Shown here: positions 18,953 to 28,007 of the stretch, piece by piece
How positions within the stretch are numbered: position 1 is the first letter of the stretch
Layout: every line of letters starts with the position of its first letter
Translations under genes and position numbers: made by a program
The notes under the pieces: model-generated
Told to the model about the DNA's origin: nothing
Databases searched by the model: none
What the model saw: the letters and a program-made list of their open reading frames with translations, nothing else
Source: a virus
Virus record (IMG/VR): IMGVR_UViG_3300042691_021643
Location: 1-64,000 of that record
Strand: one strand, 5' to 3'
DNA: 64,000 nucleotides

Positions 18953-20692
18953 TTATCTTAATGTATCCAAGCTAAATGTAGTTAAACCATTTACTGTGAT
19001 AGTACCGAAGTAACGGTTGTTAACCATTTTCTTCGCGTATCTTGTCATGATACCTTTGATAGGTGTCATTGTGAATGGATTATACATTGTTGGAGTCAAC
19101 TGTAAAGGTACGTATGGAGCGTAGATGTAACCAGCGTCCAATAAAGATTTACCTTTATGACCAATCAAGATCTTATTCGCAGGGAAGTAAGGATCACGAT
19201 AAACTTGGTAACGACCAGCAAGTGAACCTACTTTTTCGATACCCATGTTATATTGATCTTGCTCAGGAGCTGCGTTTGATACGTGGAAATACTCTAAATC
19301 ATCGAATACTGCAGAAACTTCTGAAGAAACAACGATCCAGTTAGCACCACCTCTCAAAGTAGTCTTGTGGATTTGAGCAGAAATTTGGTTGATCTTGGTA
19401 ACCAAAGTTTGGTTCCAGTCTTTCTGAGTGTAACCTTGAAGAGTTGCACCACCTGTTCCACCATATTTCCATTCGTTATAGTCCCATTTAGCCGTCCAAG
19501 CTGCACCTTTTCTAAGGTCACGTAAGATTTCACGATCAACCTCAGCTGCGATTTGCTCAGATAACAATGCTGTTAACTCAGCTTCAGCGTCGATGTTGTG
19601 GAATGCACTTACGTCTTGAGCCAATTCAGGAGACCAAGTAGCTCTCAACTTTCTTTCAGTAACAGAAACTGTTACAGATTGAAGATCGAAAGAAACTTCA
19701 CCAATTTCATCTTCGAATTCTAATGTTTCATACACTCTGAAGTGTAAAACGAAGTCAGCAAGAGCGAATGTACTATTAAGTGTTGTGTTAGAGTAACCGG
19801 ACACAGAAGAATAGTTTTGTAAATCTACTTGAACATAAATTGTTCCTGTTTCATCACAAATGTCATTATACTTAGCAGTACCACCCATAGCACCTGGGAA
19901 AGTAGCTGTTGATTTTTGACCGTATTCAACAATACCTTTACCGTATTTTTGAGTTACGATATTGAAGTTTTTAGAAACACCACTGAATTTAATTTCAGCA
20001 GATGCTAAAAATTCTTCAGTATCCATAATCTGACCGTTAGGTCCAATTAATTTACCTTGACCGTCTTTAGCGAATCCGGTGAACGTAAGAATTAATGAAG
20101 GAACGCTTTGACTATTTAATGAACTTAATGGACTTACAGGTGTAGCCACACCGTTACTGAAATTAACTACACTAGCAGCATTCATTGTGATAGCACTGAA
20201 TCTACCTTTAGAATAATCGAAAAGTCCTGTGTCAGGTGCGTTACCGTCACCAGTCTCATAGAAACGATCATAAAGGTTTACTCCAGTATATCCATCATCA
20301 GCAGAACCTGTTCCACCAGGAATACCATATGGTGTGTAGTGTGATCCACTGTTTCTTTCCTGAATTTTAGGAATGAAGTAGAATAATTTACCGATAGGTA
20401 AGTTCATAGCTTGTACAGACACGATGTCATTAGCTAATAATTTAGAGAATACACGTCTGATGATTGGGAATACAACAGTTTCGAAAGAACCTGATGCATC
20501 CGCAACCGCAGCTTCGTTGATTAAGTATGAAGCTTGGTTTTCATACAATTGTGCAATGTTATCTTTTTGGTGACCATCAAGACCTTCTAAAAAGCCTAAG
20601 TCATCCCATTTTTTAATGGTATCTTCTTTGATAACACGAAGGTGCTTAAGACCGATGTTACCAACCATACCTGATTCTAATAATGCTCCCAT
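18953..20692 (-). CDS. Major capsid protein, gp23-like
   Basis: A 579-residue HK97-fold capsid protein of the T4 gp23 type. Diagnostic stretches are LRATWSPELAQDVSAFHNID, then AEAELTALLSEQIAAEVDRE, and near the end KSLLDAGYIYAPYVPLQL and MTRYAKKMVNNRYFG. The segment NQASYLINE-AAVADASGSF at residues 52-70 corresponds to the region of gp23 cut by the gp21 protease, and predicts mature protein from Ala61. It is the last gene of the minus-strand head module. Confidence 0.95.
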   Translation of the reverse strand: MGALLESGMVGNIGLKHLRVIKEDTIKKWDDLGFLEGLDGHQKDNIAQLYENQASYLINEAAVADASGSFETVVFPIIRRVFSKLLANDIVSVQAMNLPIGKLFYFIPKIQERNSGSHYTPYGIPGGTGSADDGYTGVNLYDRFYETGDGNAPDTGLFDYSKGRFSAITMNAASVVNFSNGVATPVSPLSSLNSQSVPSLILTFTGFAKDGQGKLIGPNGQIMDTEEFLASAEIKFSGVSKNFNIVTQKYGKGIVEYGQKSTATFPGAMGGTAKYNDICDETGTIYVQVDLQNYSSVSGYSNTTLNSTFALADFVLHFRVYETLEFEDEIGEVSFDLQSVTVSVTERKLRATWSPELAQDVSAFHNIDAEAELTALLSEQIAAEVDREILRDLRKGAAWTAKWDYNEWKYGGTGGATLQGYTQKDWNQTLVTKINQISAQIHKTTLRGGANWIVVSSEVSAVFDDLEYFHVSNAAPEQDQYNMGIEKVGSLAGRYQVYRDPYFPANKILIGHKGKSLLDAGYIYAPYVPLQLTPTMYNPFTMTPIKGIMTRYAKKMVNNRYFGTITVNGLTTFSLDTLR

Positions 20693-20720
20693 TTTAGTTT
20701 GTTTTTATTTTTTTGGTTTA

Positions 20721-22007
20721 TTATTTTATTTTACTCATCAAATCTTTCATTCTCTTGAACTGTGGATTTTCGTATGCTTTTGATTCCGACAATACATTTG
20801 AAGAAGATGTTGATGGAGTTGAAGTGATTTTTTCTGAAACTGTTTCGGTTACTGGTTTTTTAGTTCCCAATTCAGATTTTATTGTGTTAAATAAGTTTTT
20901 AGACTCATTCATAGTAGAAATCGAATCAAATCTCTTCATAATATTCAATTTCTCCTGTTTTGTTGTTGAATGTTCAGTGAACAAACGAGTAGCGTAAGCC
21001 AAATTAGCATTGAATACCGCAACTTCATTTAATTTTTCCTTAAAAAGAACTAAAGCCTTTTTGTATTCTGCGTTTTGTTTTCTTAATTTAGAAACTTCTT
21101 CATTAATACCAAAAACACCTGAACCTGCTTTATATTTTTTCTTACTTGGTAATCCGGATCTGTCTAAACCACCTTTATTACCATGAGGATTTGATTTAGT
21201 TCTTGCGGCTTCAGTCGCCTCAATTGGTGTCCCATCTTCAGAACCTTCTGGTTCTTCGTATGTGAATGGTTCCTCTTCAGAAATATCTAATGTTGGATCT
21301 TCTTCATCAAGTGTTATTTCATAAACATTTTCTTCACCTAATTCAGGATCCATGTCCATTTCTTCTTCCAATTCAGGTTCCATACCCATTTCTTCTTCCA
21401 ATTCAGGTTCCATACCCATTTCTTCTTCCAATTCAGGATCCATGTCCATTTCTTCAGAAAGATCTTCTGTGTATGGTGATTCTTCTTCTAGATCTTCGTC
21501 ACCTTCACCATCTAATTTAATGATATATTCATCACCGTCGATTTCAAGATCAAGTTCATCATCATCTTTTTTAACAATAATACCATCTTCAGGTTTCATT
21601 GCTTTAAAAACTTTAAGAACTTCATCGTGAGAAGCGCCTGTCATGTCCATAACACCACTATCGTCAGATGGTTCGTCTTCATATGATGTTTCGTCTTCAT
21701 CATCAGAAGGTAATTCTTCATCATCAGAAGTCTCATCATCAGAAGGTAACTCTTCATCATCAGAAGTTTCATCTTCATCGGAGGTTGTGTCATCACCAGC
21801 ATCATCGGCTGTTACATCATCTTCCTCTTCTTCAGGATTGGGTTGTTCTTCAACATCCTTTTCCTCTTCTTCCAAACTTTCTTTAAGCAATTCGTTTAGT
21901 TCTTGTTTCATTGTTGAAGCAAGTATACCTTTTGCATTTGCTTTTACTGCTTCTTCAAGATTTTGTACTTGAAGTAACGCTTGTTCTAAAACTGATTTTT
22001 CGGTCAT
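20721..22007 (-). CDS. Prohead core scaffold, gp22-like
   Basis: A 428-residue very acidic helical protein between the protease and the capsid gene, the position of T4 gene 22. The middle carries repeats of Asp/Glu such as EDETSDDEELPSDDE, and four copies of a PELEEEMGM-type unit. The C-terminal ~110 residues are a coiled coil ending FKRMKDLMSKI. The acidic expansion is much longer than in T4. Called from position and composition. Confidence 0.8.
   Translation of the reverse strand: MTEKSVLEQALLQVQNLEEAVKANAKGILASTMKQELNELLKESLEEEEKDVEEQPNPEEEEDDVTADDAGDDTTSDEDETSDDEELPSDDETSDDEELPSDDEDETSYEDEPSDDSGVMDMTGASHDEVLKVFKAMKPEDGIIVKKDDDELDLEIDGDEYIIKLDGEGDEDLEEESPYTEDLSEEMDMDPELEEEMGMEPELEEEMGMEPELEEEMDMDPELGEENVYEITLDEEDPTLDISEEEPFTYEEPEGSEDGTPIEATEAARTKSNPHGNKGGLDRSGLPSKKKYKAGSGVFGINEEVSKLRKQNAEYKKALVLFKEKLNEVAVFNANLAYATRLFTEHSTTKQEKLNIMKRFDSISTMNESKNLFNTIKSELGTKKPVTETVSEKITSTPSTSSSNVLSESKAYENPQFKRMKDLMSKIK
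21345..21450. repeat. Tandem 36-bp repeats in scaffold gene
   Basis: About three units of roughly 36 bp (ATTTCTTCTTCCAATTCAGG and a variable 16-nt part) encode the acidic Pro-Glu-Leu-Glu-Glu-Glu-Met repeat of the scaffold protein. High identity between copies suggests recent expansion or contraction by slippage. Confidence 0.75.
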
Positions 22008-22087
22008 TTGCGAATTTTATTTTTATATAAATACTTTGATTATATAGAAAATTTACTTTTAAGATATTAATATCAATAAAAAATTTA

Positions 22088-22771
22088 CTATTTTGATAAA
22101 AATGTATCTAGTCTACCCATTAATTTTTTCATTCTATCATCAACAACAGGTTTTCTCTCAATTGTTTCTTGATATTGTTCTCTGTCTTTTAAATCACTAA
22201 ACACATATGCTCCGGGAGTCGATGGTGAGGAGACTAAGTCAAAACACACTAATTCAAAATCATCTTGTACTATGTTTTGTCCTTTTATATTTTTCAATGA
22301 TCCTACACCTCTTGATGAAATACCTAAAGTGGCACCATTCATAATTAACATTGCCGCTTGATCACCTCTTGTACTTACGATACCCATTTTTTTCCAACCT
22401 GGTGATGTAAATAATTTAATTTTACCCATTAACATTTTACCATCCCACCATGTTTCAATGATTGAATGTGATACTCTATCTAAATCAATTAATGAAGATG
22501 AGGGGTGATTTAATTCATTTAAAGCACCACCTTTTTTTATTAAAGATTGATATTTTTCATTTTCTCTTTTTAATAAAACTTCAGGATAAATTCTACCATT
22601 TTTGTTTGGGGTATCGTATTTCTGTAAAACAGCAAAAAGGATAAGGTCTTGCGAAAAGTCCATATCCTTCATTTCTGAAATTATTTTTTTATTATCTTCT
22701 GGTGAGATATGGCCGGCATCATATTCTATTAATATACCATGTCCGGTTTCTTTTGGTCCTAATATCTTCAT
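22088..22771 (-). CDS. Prohead protease, gp21-like
   Basis: A 227-residue serine protease of the T4 gp21 / herpesvirus assemblin-like fold, which matures the prohead by cutting after (I/L)-x-E. The catalytic His lies in GGALNELNHPSSS and the Ser in GATLGISSRGVGS. VCFDLVSSPSTPGA follows, as in the family. It lies between the portal side and the scaffold gene, as in T4. TATTTATA is 15 nt before its ATG. Confidence 0.92.
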   Translation of the reverse strand: MKILGPKETGHGILIEYDAGHISPEDNKKIISEMKDMDFSQDLILFAVLQKYDTPNKNGRIYPEVLLKRENEKYQSLIKKGGALNELNHPSSSLIDLDRVSHSIIETWWDGKMLMGKIKLFTSPGWKKMGIVSTRGDQAAMLIMNGATLGISSRGVGSLKNIKGQNIVQDDFELVCFDLVSSPSTPGAYVFSDLKDREQYQETIERKPVVDDRMKKLMGRLDTFLSK

Positions 22772-22807
22772 TTATAGTTTTTATACTATAAATACATCGA
22801 TATCGTA

Positions 22808-23233
22808 CTATTTTTTTGTTTTATAAAAATTAAACAAGTTTTTATCTACCAATGATTCGTTAATTATTGTTTTTATAATATCCGTAATTATTCTTTTTGT
22901 GTCTTTAGATTTAACATCAAATTTATTTTCAACATATAATGTTATTTCTAAATTCATAAAAGATCTTTTTTCTTTTTTTATTCCTTTGGTTCTTATGTCT
23001 AAATCTACAATAGATTGTGGTTTAAAATTTTGATGATTTAAATCGTATATTAATCTTTTTATATCTCTCCTTGTTTTAAAAATCACACTATCAAAGTCAT
23101 CATTTTCATTATTTGGTTGTAACCAAGAATTTAATTTTAAATAAATTGTTTTTAGATTTTTAAAATCTACGGTTCCATATCCGATCTTAACATCATCGTA
23201 TGTTCCCAAAGGAATAAACTTTCCTGTCTTCAT
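22808..23233 (-). CDS. Unknown head-module protein
   Basis: A 141-residue protein between the protease and bS21 genes. It has alternating beta segments (IYLKLNSWLQP, LEITLYVENKF) and a Lys-rich end. No family recognised. Its place in the head operon suggests a small neck, core or assembly factor. Confidence 0.65.
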   Translation of the reverse strand: MKTGKFIPLGTYDDVKIGYGTVDFKNLKTIYLKLNSWLQPNNENDDFDSVIFKTRRDIKRLIYDLNHQNFKPQSIVDLDIRTKGIKKEKRSFMNLEITLYVENKFDVKSKDTKRIITDIIKTIINESLVDKNLFNFYKTKK

Positions 23234-23335
23234 TATTTTTTACATATTAAAAATATTTTATGGTGTAAATAAAAAATATGAAAAATTATCCACAAAACCA
23301 AATTTTTTTTGTATATATGGGTATAATTATAAAAT

Positions 23336-23527
23336 ATGATTATTATTGATTTAACTAAAGAAAAAAATTTGGAGTCTGCGTTAAGAACCTATAAACATAA
23401 AGTTCAAAAAACAAAATTGATCCAAGAACTTAGAAAAAGAAAGGAGTTTGTAAAACCTTCGGTAGAAAAAAGAGATTTGAAATTAAAAGCAATCCACACC
23501 AGTAAAATTAAAAATGGTCTCGATTAA
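23336..23527 (+). CDS. rpsU: Ribosomal protein bS21
   Basis: A 63-residue protein matching the whole bS21 family: EKNLESALRTYKHKVQKTKL, then IQELRKRKEFVKPSVEKRDL and a basic tail. bS21 sits on the 30S platform near the anti-Shine-Dalgarno end of 16S rRNA. In Bacteroidota it helps hide that sequence, according to published ribosome structures. It is the only plus-strand gene inside the head module, with its own AT-rich leader. It overlaps the convergent gene by 4 nt within a shared terminator. Confidence 0.9.
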   Translation: MIIIDLTKEKNLESALRTYKHKVQKTKLIQELRKRKEFVKPSVEKRDLKLKAIHTSKIKNGLD

Positions 23528-23540
23528 TCAAGACCATTTT
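23511..23540. terminator. Bidirectional terminator spanning two stop codons
   Basis: The perfect 10-bp arms AAAATGGTCT / AGACCATTTT enclose a 10-nt loop that contains the stop codons of both bS21 (plus strand) and the convergent gene (minus strand). The ends of both proteins are therefore encoded in the terminator stem. Confidence 0.85.
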
Positions 23541-24276
23541 TTAATTCTTTAAGTTTATAGTAACCGTACTTTGTGGTTTCCGTTTTCATCACTTCAGTTT
23601 TCACATTATTTAATTTAGTTACTAATTCAACATCATCTTTTGATTCAAGAATAGTTGAATCTATTTTAGATACTATGGATTCTTTTAAATTTTTAACTTT
23701 ATCTTTAAGTTCATTTTCATTTAAAGAAACAATTTCTTTTAATTCTTTCTTTTCGTTTTCATTTAAAGAATTGTCAAATATAGTGTTAAAATTATTTGTC
23801 AATACGGCGTGTAGTAAATTTTGATTTTTAATAAAAATGGAAGATTTATTTTCATTTACTGTTTTGTTTTTTTTTCCAGTTAAAAAATCAATTAATTTTT
23901 TCTTTGCGGATATTTTTTTGTCTATGTTTAATAGATTATCATTCTCAGACAATAGATCTAACATTTTATAAATCTCATTATTATCCTCAACTTGAACATC
24001 TTTTAATTCGACATCCAATTCTTCCATTATTTTATTTAGACTTTTTAAATTTTTTGATTTAAGTAATGAACTTATTTGATCTACATATTCTTTAGCAACA
24101 TCAAGATCTTCAATGTCTTTATTTTCGATGTCTTCATACAACAAATACAATTCCTTAAAATCTTTATTTTCTTTAATTGTACCTAATATGTCCTTTAATT
24201 CACCCTTGTTATTTTTAATATAAGAGTCTGTTATTTTTTTTAACAACTTCATCTTTAATGATCCAAAATTTTTCAT
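23524..24276 (-). CDS. Unknown helical head-module protein
   Basis: A 250-residue Lys/Glu/Asn-rich protein, nearly all helix, lying between portal and bS21. T4 keeps small core proteins (gp67, gp68) in this place, but I see no alignable similarity. The C-terminus YGYYKLKELKNGLD is encoded by the terminator stem. A role in the prohead core is inferred from position. Confidence 0.7.
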   Translation of the reverse strand: MKNFGSLKMKLLKKITDSYIKNNKGELKDILGTIKENKDFKELYLLYEDIENKDIEDLDVAKEYVDQISSLLKSKNLKSLNKIMEELDVELKDVQVEDNNEIYKMLDLLSENDNLLNIDKKISAKKKLIDFLTGKKNKTVNENKSSIFIKNQNLLHAVLTNNFNTIFDNSLNENEKKELKEIVSLNENELKDKVKNLKESIVSKIDSTILESKDDVELVTKLNNVKTEVMKTETTKYGYYKLKELKNGLD

Positions 24277-24280
24277 TTTT

Positions 24281-26122
24281 TTAATCGTTTAATATATCTT
24301 TTATTTTATTTTCTATTTCATAAATATTCTCTTGTGCCTTATTAAAATTAAATAAATCATTTAAATCTTTTTTTTCATCACCTAACATACTTAAAATTTT
24401 ACTTTTTTTACTTTTGTTTTCACCTTCGGATAGTGTCTCTCCTCCACCTCCACCGGCTGGTGGCGGCGGTGCTGCTGATGCTCCTCCACCCATATCCATT
24501 CCACCACCTCCAGGTGATTCACTACCCGCTGATCCAGACGCCTCTAATTTCTTCCTCTCTTCTTCCGGTATACCGTATTTTCTATCAACTTCATCAAACA
24601 CACCCGAACGTTTTATTATGTTCTGTGTATTTGTTAATTCAAATCCGATCGCTCTTTCAAGACGTTGTTGTTCTAAGTCTAATATAACTTCATTATCACT
24701 AAAACCTAAAATATTTTTCTTAGCCCAAGTATGTGAAACAGGTAAAATACCTATTTGTGATTGGTCGGATGTTGCATCTTTATAAAGAGTTATTTTTTCT
24801 TTCCATTGTTCTATTTTTAACAAATCAGACTGAGAGGAAGGATTTGTTAAAGATAATTGGAAATTATGTAGTTCATCCTCCAAACCCACAAGTGATAGGT
24901 GTATTAATGCAATTTTATTTAATTCTTGAATTAATGATTTCTGTATTTTATTAATTGTTCTGGCAAATCTAATATCCATTAATGCCAAATTCTTACCATC
25001 CCCAACAACTTCCTCAAAACCTAAAAACGCCTTAGGAATTCTAAGTGCCGCCAACATTTTCTTTTGAATATATTCAATATCGGCAATTTCACCTAAGTTC
25101 TGTGCTCCTGCCAATGTTTCAATTGGATTTGCGGCTGAAGGGTCACGAACGGGAATAAAATAATCTTGATCAACGGCCATTTGATTATATCTCATATCGA
25201 CTTGACCGTTTTTAGGATCAGGTACCGCTTGTCTTTTAAATTTATTTGCAACTCTTTGTACATATGGTTCGATATCCTTATCATCCATATTACCAACAAA
25301 TATTTTAAATACACGTCTCTCAGGTGCTCTTGATGTTCTATAAATTAACATTGCGTCTTCCGCTAATAGAAGTTGTTTCCAAATTCTTCTAATTTTATCT
25401 AACATAGAGGTACCATATGGTAATTTTCTATCGTCACCCAATAACCTAAAATGAGCAATTTCCCAGGCTTGGAATTCCATGTCTTTATTTTTCCACTGAA
25501 ATCTTAACTCTCTTGTTGGTATTTTAATATCTCTTTGATTTGGTGTTTTAGAAGACGCGCCTTCAATTCTTTCTATCTCTATGTTTGGTAATTGTTGACA
25601 ACCAACAATACCATCTTTAGGGTCTATTTTAAGGTATACAAAATCATCACCATATTTACAAAGACCTCTCGTCCACATTTGTAGATTTGTTGCTATGTCT
25701 AACTTATTATTGAATAGATCTTGTAGTATGGATTTAACTCTATCTGATTCTGAATATATTGTTAAAATTTCACCTTTTTCTGATGGTGTCGTACTTTCTT
25801 CTGCGTATATATCCAATGCCGCGGAAATTTCGGGTGTGAATTCCATTGATTCATAATCATAATATGCGGCCAATCTATTTGGTTCATAATAAACAGATTG
25901 ATTATATAATGATTGATCTAATTTAGCCCACTTATCTGCAATATATTGACTTTGTTGGGATTGTAATAAAGCCGAATCATATTCTTCTTTACTACTTGTT
26001 TTTAATAATTCTTCTTTAGAGAAATTAAATGACGGATTTTCTGGTTGAGTAGGTTTATTTTGACCAACAAAACCAAACATCTTGGTTAATTTCTGAAATA
26101 CTGTAATATTTTGATCTGCCAT
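24281..26122 (-). CDS. Portal protein, gp20-like
   Basis: A 613-residue portal of the T4 gp20 type, which forms the dodecameric vertex for DNA packaging. Family stretches include YYDYESMEFTPEISAALDIY, MLIYRTSRAPERRVFKIFVG, and AFLGFEEVVGDGKNLALMDI with RFARTINKIQK. The C-terminus has a long Gly/Pro/Ala run (GGGMDMGGGASAAPPPPAGG) that the T4 protein lacks. TATTTATA ends 3 nt before its ATG. Confidence 0.93.
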   Translation of the reverse strand: MADQNITVFQKLTKMFGFVGQNKPTQPENPSFNFSKEELLKTSSKEEYDSALLQSQQSQYIADKWAKLDQSLYNQSVYYEPNRLAAYYDYESMEFTPEISAALDIYAEESTTPSEKGEILTIYSESDRVKSILQDLFNNKLDIATNLQMWTRGLCKYGDDFVYLKIDPKDGIVGCQQLPNIEIERIEGASSKTPNQRDIKIPTRELRFQWKNKDMEFQAWEIAHFRLLGDDRKLPYGTSMLDKIRRIWKQLLLAEDAMLIYRTSRAPERRVFKIFVGNMDDKDIEPYVQRVANKFKRQAVPDPKNGQVDMRYNQMAVDQDYFIPVRDPSAANPIETLAGAQNLGEIADIEYIQKKMLAALRIPKAFLGFEEVVGDGKNLALMDIRFARTINKIQKSLIQELNKIALIHLSLVGLEDELHNFQLSLTNPSSQSDLLKIEQWKEKITLYKDATSDQSQIGILPVSHTWAKKNILGFSDNEVILDLEQQRLERAIGFELTNTQNIIKRSGVFDEVDRKYGIPEEERKKLEASGSAGSESPGGGGMDMGGGASAAPPPPAGGGGGETLSEGENKSKKSKILSMLGDEKKDLNDLFNFNKAQENIYEIENKIKDILND

Positions 26123-26125
26123 GTT

Positions 26126-26133
26126 TATAAATA
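26126..26133 (-). promoter_or_regulatory. TATTTATA element before portal gene
   Basis: Read on the minus strand the octamer TATTTATA is followed by AAC and the portal ATG. The 3-nt gap makes a classic promoter with untranslated leader unlikely at this site. Confidence 0.5.
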
Positions 26134-26174
26134 GTCTTTTTATAAGATACGTGTTTTTTTTATCACTTTAAAGT

Positions 26175-27950
26175 TTATTTACGTTTAGTAAATAACCAAG
26201 AATATTCTTTATATATGTCTTTTCCAACATTCATTGTGTTATCTTTGTGATAAAAACTATTATCCATTGCTAATGCACCTATTGGGTCTAAAGTTGTTCC
26301 ATATGAATAAAAAGTTTTATTGGCTTCATATGTTCTTTCGGATGATACCCAAGATTCTAACATTGCTTTATTAGTTGAATCGGCTCTTTGTAATTGATTA
26401 AAACAAATTTCACCAGCATATAATGCCATGGATAGACTCATAATAGAATCATCGTGAGATCCCTTCATATGGTCTGGTCTACCGTTTATGTAAACAAATG
26501 TGTTTAATTCATTTAGTAATCTATTTGATCTAACAATAAAACCTTTTCTTAGTTGTTCTTCAAATGATGCGACTATCTGGGTTCTTTTATTGTTAAAATT
26601 AATACCGGGAATTTTTTCCATCGCTTTCTTATTGTATTCCCAAATATTTTGTGTATTAATACCGTCAATATAAATGTTTTTATAATTTAATTCTTGTAAT
26701 TTTCTTGATGTTGCAACACCCATACCACCAGTTATATCCACAACCACAAAGGCGTTTCCATAAAGGATACCCCATTTATAAACAATTGACGCTAAATCAT
26801 CTGGTGGTATTTTACCAATATATTCTAACACCTGTTCTCTATCATCAAAATCAATAATATTGATCGAAGAAAAATCTTCACTATCACCTCTACTCACATC
26901 AACACCCATAATATAACGATGACCCTCAACTGGTTCTTTCCATTGCCAAAGTGTACCTTGCATGTACTTTTCCATTGGTTGTCTGATCATATTTTTTGCA
27001 ATATTTTCTTGGGTTTCACTTGGAATAACACCATCACCTGAACCTAAAAAGTCACACTCCAATTCCTGTGCAATTTTACGTCTATCATATTTGAATTTTT
27101 TAGACATTGATTCAAACCAAGATGAAAATGGTTTATATCCTTGTTCTTCATATTCTCTATATTTTTCAACATCAAAATCATACATTACCACTTCATCATC
27201 ATTATATTGTTCTCTATTCAACATATAATGACATATGTCAGCACATTTAACCCAACGTAAGTCTTTAGTGTAACGAGGGTCTTTAAACCATCTTAAATCT
27301 GTTATATGGAAATCATTTATACCACGTAACGCTTGGTCATAAACACCATAATAAATCGGATCATAACCATTTGGTGTTGATATAAGAATAATCTTACCAC
27401 CCGTAGATAGTGACGCCATAGATGCCGCCCAAAAGTCTTCTCCCGCTTCAATATATGCCGCCTCATCAAATACAAGTATCGTTGGTGTGTAACCACGTAA
27501 TGCATCCGCAGATGTCGCAACCGCTTTAACTTCACATCCATTATTTAATCTAAATCTACTTTCTGAGTTTTTATCAGGGTGAAAACCCACATTAATCCAT
27601 TCTGGCCATTGATCCAAGAAATGTCTAACTTTATTGGCCATTTCAATCGCGGTATCTCTCTTATTCGCAATAATCAGAACCCTTTCAGGATTTTCGGGTT
27701 TTGCGGTTTGGAGTTTTTTTGAAATCCAAGCGGCTGTTACTGTAGATACACCCGCCTGTCTATATTTTCTTGTTATATTTTCATTATAAGTTTCATAATC
27801 CTTAATCAATTGAACTTGATCAGGAAACAATTCTAAGGGTACGAATTTCTTTTGTGTATTATCATAAGTTGTTAAGTATGTTTTTAAGGCATACGGAGCA
27901 TCTTTGATAATCTTAGCGTATTCTTTTAACTGTTCAATCTTTGTGTTCAT
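26175..27950 (-). CDS. Terminase large subunit, gp17-like
   Basis: A 591-residue packaging motor of the T4 gp17 type. The ATPase part has Walker A RKYRQAGVST (61-70), Walker B TILVFDEAAYI (157-167) and the coupling stretch KIILISTPNGYD. The RNase H-like nuclease has its acidic residues in YIMGVDVSRGDSED, FVVVDITGGMG and SHDDSIMSLSMAL. No intein or intron interrupts it. Portal follows directly, as in T4. Confidence 0.95.
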   Translation of the reverse strand: MNTKIEQLKEYAKIIKDAPYALKTYLTTYDNTQKKFVPLELFPDQVQLIKDYETYNENITRKYRQAGVSTVTAAWISKKLQTAKPENPERVLIIANKRDTAIEMANKVRHFLDQWPEWINVGFHPDKNSESRFRLNNGCEVKAVATSADALRGYTPTILVFDEAAYIEAGEDFWAASMASLSTGGKIILISTPNGYDPIYYGVYDQALRGINDFHITDLRWFKDPRYTKDLRWVKCADICHYMLNREQYNDDEVVMYDFDVEKYREYEEQGYKPFSSWFESMSKKFKYDRRKIAQELECDFLGSGDGVIPSETQENIAKNMIRQPMEKYMQGTLWQWKEPVEGHRYIMGVDVSRGDSEDFSSINIIDFDDREQVLEYIGKIPPDDLASIVYKWGILYGNAFVVVDITGGMGVATSRKLQELNYKNIYIDGINTQNIWEYNKKAMEKIPGINFNNKRTQIVASFEEQLRKGFIVRSNRLLNELNTFVYINGRPDHMKGSHDDSIMSLSMALYAGEICFNQLQRADSTNKAMLESWVSSERTYEANKTFYSYGTTLDPIGALAMDNSFYHKDNTMNVGKDIYKEYSWLFTKRK

Positions 27951-27964
27951 ATACCTATAAATAC

Positions 27965-27992
27965 AAAAAAGGGAGGTAAAACCTCCCTTTTT
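27965..27992. terminator. Terminator between terminase and upstream gene
   Basis: The hairpin AAAAAGGGAGGT aaa ACCTCCCTTTTT sits just after the stop (at 28008) of the gene upstream of terminase on the minus strand, so it can separate the two transcripts. Confidence 0.8.
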
Positions 27993-28007
27993 ATTATCTT
28001 TACTTGA

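Noticed and set aside
23286-23294. DnaA box TTATCCACA upstream of bS21
   Set aside because: A single perfect match in AT-rich DNA without neighbours or an origin-like repeat set is not enough to call an origin.
24414-24785. 123-codon plus-strand frame rich in Pro and Ser
   Set aside because: It is the mirror of the Gly/Pro-rich tail of the portal gene, whose minus-strand frame is certain.
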